From NCBI GenBank assembly GCA_002733465.1, contig NVVT01000027.1, positions 1 to 12,398 on the forward strand: 12,398 nucleotides of DNA, given 5' to 3'. Made by a program: the position numbers and the translations under genes. Under the pieces are notes generated by a model. That model saw only the letters and a program-made list of their open reading frames with translations, ran no database searches and was not told the origin of the DNA. This stretch comes from Kangiella sp. (lineage in GTDB: Bacteria > Pseudomonadota > Gammaproteobacteria > Enterobacterales > Kangiellaceae). Of this stretch, positions 1 to 5,587 are shown one piece after another; within the stretch, counting starts at the first letter, position 1; the number at the start of each line of letters is the position of its first letter.

Positions 1-2
1 CT

Positions 3-125
3 GTGTCTGGTGCTGCCCGATTTAAAACTAAAAACGAACTAAACGGAAATAGTATCAAGTTAGAACTCGGTGAATTTGGATATCAAAGAGGGGTGATCTC
101 TCCCTCGATTGCAAAAAACAAATAG
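3..125 (+). pseudogene. 3' part of an unidentified reading frame, running into the IS remnant
   Basis: A frame open from the window edge reads VSGAARFKTKNEL...LGEFGYQRGV and then continues into IS66 DNA, where it meets a TAG at 123-125. The IS-derived part starts near position 96, so about 31 native codons are visible. The composition looks protein-like. The GxARFxTxxEL stretch faintly recalls the segment before the Walker A motif in VirD4/TraG-type coupling proteins, but that is a weak resemblance and I do not assign a function. If the frame is real, the gene lost its own 3' end when the IS remnant was joined to it. It could also be chance. Confidence 0.25.
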
Positions 126-251
126 GGCTTTATCAAATGGCGATAGTTTCATTTCATCTTCAACGACGACCATTAAACCATTAATGGCTTTTCTAAAATC
201 AACCACTTCTCGATGCAAATAGATATTGGTCAGTCCCGATAACTGGATCAT
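60..251 (-). pseudogene. tnpB: IS66 TnpB (Orf2), 5' fragment
   Basis: Residues 1-52 match the conserved N-terminus of IS66 Orf2: IYLHREVVDFRKAINGL, then MKLSPFDKALFVFCNRGRD. Intact proteins of this family continue with a conserved second half to roughly 110-120 residues. Here the similarity stops after GRD (codon ending at 96), followed by eleven unrelated residues and a stop. The start ATG (251-249) overlaps the tnpA stop as ATGA, the normal translational coupling of IS66 orf1 and orf2. TnpB is an accessory protein needed for IS66 transposition, and this fragment should be non-functional. Confidence 0.85.
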
Positions 252-550
252 GCGAGTGCCTTGATGAATTGAGCGAGCCAGACTGGTGAAATATTGATGG
301 GTAAAATTAAACGGGTTTGTTGGTGTTGTAATTTTATTGACGTGATTGGCGTGGTGTTGCCTTGATGAGATTTGACTTTAATAAAACTGGTTTTTATAGG
401 CTGAATATTTTTGGCAATTAAATCATTTTTACGTTTATAAAAATAACTTTGGCCAATGTTATGCTCTTTGCAAAAGGTGGCTACCGATAAGTCTCCATTT
501 GCTTGTTGTTTGAATAATTCTCGCCATTCGTCTTGTGTTCGATTTTTCAT
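248..550 (-). CDS. tnpA: IS66 TnpA (Orf1), helix-turn-helix accessory protein
   Basis: This complete small ORF is of the IS66 Orf1 type. Its N-terminal helix-turn-helix covers the MKNRTQDEWRELFKQQ start, then the ...SVATFCKEHNIGQSYFYKRK block, the hallmark of this family. A basic/hydrophobic C-terminus follows. I place the start at ATG 550 (100 residues) because AAGGAG sits nine bases upstream. A GTG three codons earlier (559) would have the same SD directly abutting it. The ORF looks intact, but its partner TnpB is truncated and TnpC is missing, so it is probably a stranded gene. Its ribosome-binding site lies in a perfect hairpin (553-582). Confidence 0.85.
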   Translation of the reverse strand: MKNRTQDEWRELFKQQANGDLSVATFCKEHNIGQSYFYKRKNDLIAKNIQPIKTSFIKVKSHQGNTTPITSIKLQHQQTRLILPINISPVWLAQFIKALA

Positions 551-552
551 TT

Positions 553-582
553 CTGACACTCCTTTTATATTCGGAGTGTCAG
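553..582 (-). promoter_or_regulatory. Hairpin covering the tnpA Shine-Dalgarno
   Basis: The minus strand reads CTGACACTCC, ten bases (GAATATAAAA), then GGAGTGTCAG, a perfect 10-bp stem with a 10-nt loop. The 3' arm plus the last loop bases contain the AAGGAG that serves tnpA, and the ATG follows two bases after the stem. If transcribed, the hairpin should bury the SD. This resembles the known strategy of other insertion sequences for avoiding transposase synthesis from outside transcription. The structure is seen directly, and its effect is inferred. Confidence 0.6.
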
Positions 583-611
583 TTTAGTGAGATTAAGTTT
601 GTTAGCTAGGT

Positions 612-631
612 GTCTATTGCCGGACGCTTAC
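612..631 (-). repeat. Outer terminal repeat of the IS66 remnant
   Basis: Read on the minus strand this is GTAAGCGTCCGGCAATAGAC. The GTAAGC start is the usual IS66-family tip, and it sits upstream of orf1 where the left end should be. The inner limit of the repeat cannot be set because the other copy is deleted. Confidence 0.6.
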
Positions 632-689
632 TATTAACCCATTTTTTTTCATACTTTACGCTCTTAAAACATACAGCATAGGTGTGAAT

Positions 690-869
690 ATGATAGACCA
701 GTTCATGGATTCCCCCCAAGTAGAAAATATGACAATGCTATCTCGTAGTACGATTTATAGACTTGAAAAGAAAGGTGACTTTCCAAAACGAAGAAGAGTT
801 TTCAATCGAACGGTTAGATGGGTGCGCTCAGAAATTTTAGAGTGGATGGCTAGCAGAGAAACTATATGA
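690..869 (+). CDS. alpA: AlpA-family HTH regulator
   Basis: This small protein of 59 residues, counted from ATG 690, has the AlpA/MerR-like winged-helix pattern: MLSRSTIYRLEKKGDFPKRR, then VRWVRSEILEWM. AlpA-type proteins are DNA-binding activators found in prophages, satellites and integrative islands. The founding member activates the integrase gene of cryptic prophage CP4-57 in E. coli. I prefer ATG 690 (AGG seven bases upstream) over the in-frame GTG at 684, which lies almost on the same AGG. Its stop overlaps the next start as ATGA, so it heads a coupled cluster. The IS66 end is only 58 bases upstream, so the native promoter may have been cut off or replaced. Confidence 0.85.
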   Translation: MIDQFMDSPQVENMTMLSRSTIYRLEKKGDFPKRRRVFNRTVRWVRSEILEWMASRETI

Positions 870-1933
870 TGCAAAATACTAAAATAAACGGGAGTGAAAA
901 CTCTATTATCAATTCTGATACATTTACTGACGGCTATACTCACGCGAATGTAGTAACTATTGATGGCTCCTCTGATTTTCTTATAGATGGAAATACACCT
1001 TCTAAGTACAAGGATAAAGATAATAGTAAATCAATTAGTAAAAGTAAACAGCTACCCCCTCAGGATAATCTACAGGATAATTATGTAAAAGATTGTGAGA
1101 CGATGAAAGCTATGGAGCTAAAAGATAAATACCATCTATCATATAGCGCATGGCGAAATATGAAACAAAGAATTAAAACTAATGGAGCAATAATAGAACA
1201 ATCTTTTATAGTTTTCTCTAGTTTTTTAAGGTGCATTGGACCAAGAACCAAACCTAACTACACACTTGATAGGATTGATCCTAATAACCCTACCTACGGA
1301 CCTGATTTAGTGCGTTGGGTCGATAAAAAGACCCAAGCAAATAACAAAGGAAATACGATTTTTTTGACTTACAAAGAAGAGAGGCTCTCTCTCGCTGTTT
1401 GGGCAACGAAAACAAAACAGAAATATAATACGCTTTATAAAAGACACCGCTTAAAATGGACAAGCGAAGAAATTATTACAGGCGAAAGAAAAAGCACTAC
1501 ATTAACTATCTGGGGAGTCACACCTTGGCCGAAAGGAAAAGAGCAAGCTTGGGAAAGTCACTATCAAAATCAAATATTAAATGGAAAGCTTTTACCAAAC
1601 ATTGGAAAAAACTTGTCTAGGGAGGAGTTCTATTTGAAATTGAGTAAGCAAAAACAATTAAGCTTACAATCTGAAATTGCTAATCTTAATAATACAATCG
1701 ACTATGCAACGCACTATAGTGATAGTCCTCTACTTATACCAAATGACCTTTTAGAAAAGAGTATATATTGGGATAATCACGTAAAAAATGCAGAATCACT
1801 TATGAATCACAAACTCCAACGTACATCTTTTCTTACTCGAAAAGGTGGACTTGGCAAGCAAATAGAAAAAGCTTTATTTGACCAAATAACAGCAATTAAT
1901 TTCAATAACATGAAGAAAGGCGAAGAATCTTGA
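866..1933 (+). CDS. Protein with degenerate HNH-like (phage homing-type) core
   Basis: It has 355 residues. Residues 1-75 are polar and low-complexity (KDKDNSKSISKSK) and probably disordered. Residues ~85-206 follow the layout of small phage HNH/homing-type proteins: YSAWRNMKQR (93-102), a Phe-rich FSSFL segment, YTLDRIDPNN (132-141), YGPDLVRW (144-151), KKTQANN (154-160), then LTYKEERLSLAVWA and a KWTSEEIITG end. In this group TLDRID takes the place of the classical histidine pair, so nuclease activity is uncertain. Residues ~207-355 are a helical, lysine-rich tail I do not recognise. It overlaps alpA (ATGA) and the next gene (TTGA), so the three are probably translated together. A DNA-binding or nicking role in an island or satellite is plausible but inferred. 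Confidence 0.65.
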   Translation: MMQNTKINGSENSIINSDTFTDGYTHANVVTIDGSSDFLIDGNTPSKYKDKDNSKSISKSKQLPPQDNLQDNYVKDCETMKAMELKDKYHLSYSAWRNMKQRIKTNGAIIEQSFIVFSSFLRCIGPRTKPNYTLDRIDPNNPTYGPDLVRWVDKKTQANNKGNTIFLTYKEERLSLAVWATKTKQKYNTLYKRHRLKWTSEEIITGERKSTTLTIWGVTPWPKGKEQAWESHYQNQILNGKLLPNIGKNLSREEFYLKLSKQKQLSLQSEIANLNNTIDYATHYSDSPLLIPNDLLEKSIYWDNHVKNAESLMNHKLQRTSFLTRKGGLGKQIEKALFDQITAINFNNMKKGEES

Positions 1934-2343
1934 ATAATTTAAACAATAAACAAATACTGGCACTAGCAATGTTCGTCGAAGGGAAGACAGGTAAGCAAAT
2001 AGCTGAAAGCCTTTCAGTTTCGCCACAAATTGTTTCATGTTGGAAGCAATCCCCAAAATTTGTTTCTAAACTAAACAACCTTAAAATGGAAGTTCTTGAA
2101 ACCGCCAGAATTAACCTTCAACAAGCTTCAGGTCTAGCTGTTACTATTCTTATCGAGATAGCTAAAAATACTAAAAGCGAATCCTTAAAACGTAAAACTG
2201 CTTTGGATATTTTACGGCTCACAGGTTTTGAACCAGGGAAGCAAGATACATATGGTTGGGGAGTTGGTGCAAGGACCGTAGATCACGCTAACATTCAACT
2301 AGATCGTTTAGACGAGCTCTTTGGTCCACCAGATTACGATTAA
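1930..2343 (+). CDS. Small-terminase-like HTH protein
   Basis: It has 137 residues and starts at TTG 1930, overlapping the previous stop as TTGA. AAAGG lies ten bases upstream, and no better in-frame start exists nearby. The N-terminus (NNKQILALAMFVEGKTGKQI, then AESLSVSPQIVSCWKQSPKF) is a helix-turn-helix followed by long helices (LETARINLQQASGLAVTILI, ...SLKRKTALDILRLTGFEPG). This is the arrangement of phBC6A51-like phage small terminase subunits. Such proteins bind phage DNA for packaging, but in islands lacking other phage genes they may act as plain regulators. No large terminase or structural gene is visible here, so packaging cannot be claimed. Confidence 0.6.
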   Translation: MNNLNNKQILALAMFVEGKTGKQIAESLSVSPQIVSCWKQSPKFVSKLNNLKMEVLETARINLQQASGLAVTILIEIAKNTKSESLKRKTALDILRLTGFEPGKQDTYGWGVGARTVDHANIQLDRLDELFGPPDYD

Positions 2344-2355
2344 TAGGCAGATACC

Positions 2356-2550
2356 ATGCATCCAAACATAAACTCTAAAAAACAAAAATCTACCTCTCCA
2401 ATCACAATCAAGCTAAAAGATAGTGAGCTTATATTATTTCAATTTACAGCTCAGATAATAACTTTAGTAAAGTTGCCAAACTATCGGAAGAATAATTATA
2501 GAAATTCTCTATTTTCAGTGAATTCAATTGCAAAATATTTTAACCTTTAA
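2356..2550 (+). CDS. Hypothetical 64-residue protein, doubtful
   Basis: This ORF starts 12 bases after the preceding gene and has AGG eight bases before its ATG, so it could be the last member of the alpA cluster. The product is rich in Lys, Asn, Ile and Ser, begins with a polar KKQKST segment and matches no family I recognise. Its position and RBS argue for a real gene. Its low complexity and the AT-richness of the region argue for chance or a decayed remnant. Confidence 0.35.
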   Translation: MHPNINSKKQKSTSPITIKLKDSELILFQFTAQIITLVKLPNYRKNNYRNSLFSVNSIAKYFNL

Positions 2551-2613
2551 TACTTCCTCTAGCTAAGCACATTATATATTCAGCATTTGCTTTGTTTCGA
2601 TTAATATTCACAA

Positions 2614-2641
2614 TTGCCCTTTTCTTATAACAAGTTATACT
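2614..2641 (+). promoter_or_regulatory. Sigma-70-type promoter for the lipoprotein gene
   Basis: TTGCCC (2614-2619), a 16-base spacer and TATACT (2636-2641) match the -35/-10 consensus at four and five of six positions. Transcription would start near 2648, about 32 bases before the chosen ATG. This suggests the lipoprotein is transcribed independently of the alpA cluster. Confidence 0.5.
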
Positions 2642-2679
2642 GCATTTATCATTTATATCAATTCAAGGATCGAAACCGA

Positions 2680-3471
2680 ATGAAAAATATCTTACTAGTT
2701 TTAATTACTATTTCACTAACATTTATAATTGGGTGTTCAAAAACTTCACGTATTCAAATGGGTTTAGGTCAGGATGGTATGAATTCTATCAAAAATTATG
2801 CCATGCTTGATAGATGCACTAAATATTCTAAGAAAGAAAAAGAAATTTTAGCTTTATCCATAGAAAAGGAAGTGGGAATTAGCTACTCTAAATATCAGGA
2901 GCTTATCGATTCTGGTTACAAATTTTACACATCCCGCAGTAGATCTTGTCGTAAAATAGGAAAATACGAAACCACTGAAGTAAGAAAGTTAATAGAAGAA
3001 TCTGCTGTTCAACAACGAAAAGAAACATTTGCTAGTGTACGAGCAGACATAAAAGCGTTAAAAAATGCAGGGAAAGGAACGGTATTAGCTTGTAATACAC
3101 AGAAAAAAAGTAGATTCGACAAGAATAAATTAAGAGTGAGTTTTGAAAATATAGCGGGATCGGACTCTATAACACTTTCTGCTGTTGATCAATATGCGGT
3201 AAATACAGTTAGATTAAAGCTTAGTAAGTATCAGTCCCAAGAGTTTATTACACTTATTAAAAATGCTGAACAGAAAGCGCGTAAGAACTCTGGAATTGGC
3301 GATCTAAAGCTAGGTTTTTTTAGTTCAGGACAAGAAAGTGTACTCATATCCTCTTCACGAGGGAATATAGAATTATTTTTCAGTACAGAATGGGTTGAAC
3401 GCGTGTTTGTATCTCCTGATGTGCAAAAACTAACATCATGTATGGAAAATATCCTACAAACCTTTGACTAA
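2680..3471 (+). CDS. Putative outer-membrane lipoprotein of unknown function
   Basis: I place the start at ATG 2680 (263 residues) because it has AAGGA ten bases upstream and opens directly with a lipoprotein signal: MKN, a hydrophobic run, then the lipobox IIGC with Cys19. An upstream in-frame start (2614) would bury the signal behind 22 residues and overlap the promoter. Ser20 at +2 gives no Asp inner-membrane retention signal, so outer-membrane sorting is expected. The mature part is Lys-rich and mainly helical in its first half. It has four further cysteines (46, 90, 138, 254) that could form two disulfides in the periplasm. The second half looks beta-rich. I recognise no family. It lies between island-type genes and a tRNA, so it may be island cargo. 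Confidence 0.75.
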   Translation: MKNILLVLITISLTFIIGCSKTSRIQMGLGQDGMNSIKNYAMLDRCTKYSKKEKEILALSIEKEVGISYSKYQELIDSGYKFYTSRSRSCRKIGKYETTEVRKLIEESAVQQRKETFASVRADIKALKNAGKGTVLACNTQKKSRFDKNKLRVSFENIAGSDSITLSAVDQYAVNTVRLKLSKYQSQEFITLIKNAEQKARKNSGIGDLKLGFFSSGQESVLISSSRGNIELFFSTEWVERVFVSPDVQKLTSCMENILQTFD

Positions 3472-3724
3472 ACAATAGTTAGTTAAAAGTTGGTTGATTT
3501 AGTCGTTTGCACTTAACTTCAGCATTGGAAGAAATAAAACTTTGCCGTTGATGCTGGCTTAGTACATTCTAAAAGCTCTGGACATATCTTTGTACGAGAA
3601 TAAATCTCTGAATTAATCCCTTATGACAACTTTATTCAATCTGTATTGCCATACTTAAGGATACGTCAGAGGATACACTTTCATTTGTTCTTTTAAGTGA
3701 AACTCTCTAACTTATTGATTTAAA
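3472..3724 (+). other. Decayed intergenic stretch between the lipoprotein gene and the tRNA
   Basis: No intact gene is visible. The frame at 3538-3696 reads NFAVDAGLVHSKSSGHIFVR-E-stop and then ISELIPYDNFIQSVLPYLR...HLFF before its end. It is protein-like apart from a single internal TAA (3601-3603) and could be a relic. An inverted repeat GACTAAA (3466-3472) / TTTAGTC (3498-3504) has a 25-base loop and no T-run, so I do not call it a terminator. I see no integrase remnant and no copy of the tRNA 3' end. Confidence 0.3.
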
Positions 3725-3801
3725 TGGTGGGCCCTCCCCGATTTGAACGGGGGACCTGCCGATTATGAGTCGGATGCTCTAACCAACTGAGCTAAGGGCC
3801 C
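3725..3801 (-). tRNA. tRNA with CAU anticodon, probably tRNA-Ile2 (lysidine-modified)
   Basis: On the minus strand this is a complete 77-nt cloverleaf with encoded CCA: acceptor GGGCCCT/AGGGCCC, D-stem GCTC/GAGC, loop CTCATAA with CAT at 3767-3765, and T-arm CCCCG-TTCAAAT-CGGGG. CAU occurs in Met, fMet and Ile2 tRNAs. Here C4-G69 and C5-G68 in the acceptor, and the close likeness to E. coli ileX, fit Ile2, whose C34 is changed to lysidine by TilS to read AUA. Elongator Met is the alternative. One oddity is that position 27-43 is U-C, unpaired, where E. coli Ile2 has G-U. The 3' end faces the accessory DNA at lower coordinates, the usual orientation for island integration. Confidence 0.93.
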
Positions 3802-3856
3802 TTCTTGAGAAATGCGCTAAACCTGACTGAATAGTCGATTGGTAAAGCGGAACGCG

Positions 3857-3885
3857 ATTTTACGTAATTACTCACTAGCAATCAA
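3857..3885 (-). promoter_or_regulatory. Promoter of the tRNA gene
   Basis: On the minus strand TTGATT (3885-3880), a 17-base spacer and TAAAAT (3862-3857) form a good sigma-70 promoter. CGCGTTCCGC follows the -10. A GC-rich discriminator of this kind is typical of stable-RNA promoters under stringent control. The start site would lie near 3850, giving a ~50-nt 5' leader for RNase P removal. Confidence 0.65.
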
Positions 3886-3915
3886 CCTAAAAACCACTAC
3901 TTCATACTAATAAAA

Positions 3916-3927
3916 GCTAAATTTAGC
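3916..3927. repeat. 12-bp perfect palindrome GCTAAATTTAGC
   Basis: It lies between the tRNA promoter and the HDOD gene, ~30 bases upstream of the tRNA -35 on one side and ~70 bases before the HDOD ATG on the other. It could be an operator, but it is AT-rich and short enough to arise by chance. Confidence 0.25.
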
Positions 3928-3999
3928 ACTTCTTCTTTTAATATTTGAACTAATATTTAATAACACCTCTAAAAAACCGTGATCCGCTGTAAAAACCCT

Positions 4000-5556
4000 A
4001 TGACTGATAACAAAAATAACGTGACTCGCAGTATTCCAGAGCTGTTAAAACATTATCAGACTGATCCGATTTTGCCTCTAGAATTATCCGAGCTTTTACC
4101 AAAATTACGCAAAAACAATGCCTCCGTTGAACACTTTAAAGGCTTCTACCGTCGTGATCCGCTACTTTGTGCCTACCTAGTCGATTTATCATGGCAAGCA
4201 ACTAAAAAACGAGATAACCACCCTTTTGATGCTGAACATGCCATGAGCACCATTGGTATCAATGGTGCTAAAAAGTTCCTTAATGATATTCCCGAAGGTG
4301 AAAAAACGCTCATTTCAGATGAGGTGAAATTTATATTAAGTAGTAGTCTTTTGGCAGGGGAGCTTGCTAAAAACATTTCCGCACAATCTAGTTTTGCTTC
4401 GAAAAGCAATGTTTTGTATTGGGGGGCTATTGCTCACCAATTCCCCGACACTTTACTCTGGCATTTAAATTTAAAGGGCATGTGGCGAGTTCAATATCAT
4501 CAAACTAAACATTGCTTGAATATTGCGAAAGTTGAGTCTAAACATTTAGGATTCACTCGTGCAGATTGGCGACAAGTAGTTGCAAAACAATGGCACATGG
4601 CCGAGTTAAACCAATCAACTTTTTTGAAGAATCCTCCCAATAATCCAAAAGATCTTATTCAATATTCAGAAAATGGATATGATAAACAATTAGCAAGTCT
4701 TAAAGAATGGCACAATACCGATAGCTGGCTTATTCTGACAGCCAACTGGTTAGCAAAATCATTAATGGCTCCTTGGTTAATTAATCGTTCGCATCATTAC
4801 TTTAAAATCATTCAAAAGGCTTACTCTATCAATGATAAAAAACTAAAAACAGCTATTAGTGAGAGTGTAAGAAAAGCCAGTGAAAACATTTATGACAGTC
4901 GCTTATTTGTTCCAGCGAGTTGTCATTTATATTTACCCCAGACTCCTATTTATCCTGCTTGGTTGAATGAGAGAGTGGGTATTAAAAAATTAAAATCAAA
5001 ACATACAACTCAAGAGAATGAAATTACATTTGATATTAAGGCTTTGCTTCAAAAATTAATTAACACCCCAGAAAAGTTCAAAAATTCTGCAGAATTAATA
5101 ACTCAATCTTTCAATGCGATTACTAAAGGTGTAGGATTTTCTCGAGTTAGTTTTATGACCGTCAATTGGCACAATAAAAAAGTGATTTGTAAAATGTCTT
5201 TTTGTAAAGCAAACGAAAATTTAGTAAAAATAAAACCTGAATTCGAATTCATCAAACCTACGCCTTTACAAAACTTCTTAACCTCTCAAGGTTTTTTGAT
5301 TTTTGACATTAAAAAGCATCAAAAAATCTGGTCTAAACTTCCCGTTGCTATCAGACAGCAACGAGTTCCTCAATTTGCTTTTTATTCGATAAAGCAAGGA
5401 GAAAAAGTGAAAGCGTTAGTTTATGTTGATGGCAAAGAGTCGCTATTTAGTGACCCAAATAAAATTAAACAATTAAAAATAATATTAAATGCTATGAATA
5501 AAGCTTTAAGTGGCAATACTAACACTCAAAAAAATAGCATAAAAAAGGCTAGTTAA
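4000..5556 (+). CDS. HDOD-domain protein with GAF-like C-terminus
   Basis: It has 518 residues from ATG 4000. An in-frame GTG at 3979 is possible, and neither start has a clear SD. Residues ~10-260 look like an HDOD domain, the catalytically dead relative of HD phosphohydrolases. They hold helix-rich segments with FYRRDPLLCAYLVDLSW, YWGAIAHQFPDTLLWHL at the place of the HD(IG) helix, and HLGFTRADWRQVVAKQWHMA. No intact HD metal site is seen. Residues ~350-500 resemble a GAF-type sensory domain (SAELITQSFNAITKGVGFSR, ending VKALVYVDGKESLFSD). HDOD proteins act in signalling and in regulation of motility, biofilm or chemotaxis. The partner here is unknown. The gene stands alone and converges on the efflux operon, with a shared terminator. 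Its stop codon lies inside the terminator loop. Confidence 0.75.
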   Translation: MTDNKNNVTRSIPELLKHYQTDPILPLELSELLPKLRKNNASVEHFKGFYRRDPLLCAYLVDLSWQATKKRDNHPFDAEHAMSTIGINGAKKFLNDIPEGEKTLISDEVKFILSSSLLAGELAKNISAQSSFASKSNVLYWGAIAHQFPDTLLWHLNLKGMWRVQYHQTKHCLNIAKVESKHLGFTRADWRQVVAKQWHMAELNQSTFLKNPPNNPKDLIQYSENGYDKQLASLKEWHNTDSWLILTANWLAKSLMAPWLINRSHHYFKIIQKAYSINDKKLKTAISESVRKASENIYDSRLFVPASCHLYLPQTPIYPAWLNERVGIKKLKSKHTTQENEITFDIKALLQKLINTPEKFKNSAELITQSFNAITKGVGFSRVSFMTVNWHNKKVICKMSFCKANENLVKIKPEFEFIKPTPLQNFLTSQGFLIFDIKKHQKIWSKLPVAIRQQRVPQFAFYSIKQGEKVKALVYVDGKESLFSDPNKIKQLKIILNAMNKALSGNTNTQKNSIKKAS

Positions 5557-5569
5557 ACTAGCCTTTTTT
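5541..5569. terminator. Bidirectional intrinsic terminator
   Basis: AAAAAAGGCTAG-TTAAA-CTAGCCTTTTTT is a perfect inverted repeat. GGCTAG/CTAGCC forms the stem, with A-runs and T-runs outside, so a T-tract follows the hairpin on both strands. It ends the HDOD gene rightward, with that gene's TAA (5554-5556) in the loop. It also ends the adaptor-permease operon leftward, 18 bases after the permease stop. Confidence 0.9.
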
Positions 5570-5587
5570 ATCACTTTAGAATCATTC

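Larger units (their letters stand above)
96..631 (-). mobile_element. IS66-family insertion sequence, truncated remnant
   Basis: On the minus strand the element begins at 631 with GTAAGCGTCCGGCAATAGAC, a typical IS66-family terminus starting GTAAGC. It continues through an untranslated leader, a complete tnpA (orf1) and the first ~52 codons of tnpB (orf2). IS66-like coding is lost at about position 96. The remaining tnpB, the tnpC (DDE transposase) gene and the second terminal repeat are absent, so the copy cannot move by itself. IS66 elements usually make 8-bp target duplications. The outside flank here is TATTAACC (632-639), and its partner copy cannot be seen because the other end is deleted. 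Confidence 0.85.

Noticed and set aside
9..30. Resemblance of the left edge (GGTGCTGCCCGATTT) to the 3' end of the tRNA-Ile2 gene, as if it were an att repeat
   Set aside because: Only CCGATTT and a TGGTG stretch match, the spacing between them differs, and the T-loop TTC is not kept. This is more likely chance than a duplicated integration site.
755..943. Minus-strand ORF across the alpA/HNH-like junction
   Set aside because: It is a shadow of two real plus-strand genes, with no RBS and no recognisable protein.
1874..2056. Minus-strand 60-codon ORF
   Set aside because: It lies opposite the overlap of two coupled genes, and its sequence has no family features.
2614..2679. Longer N-terminus for the lipoprotein starting at TTG 2614
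   Set aside because: It would overlap the -35/-10 promoter and place 22 residues before a perfect lipoprotein signal. ATG 2680 has a good SD.
3466..3504. Inverted repeat GACTAAA/TTTAGTC after the lipoprotein as a terminator
   Set aside because: The stem is short and AT-rich, the loop is 25 bases and no T-run follows.
4173..4409. Minus-strand 78-codon ORF inside the HDOD gene
   Set aside because: It is fully contained in a well-supported gene on the other strand, with no start signal.
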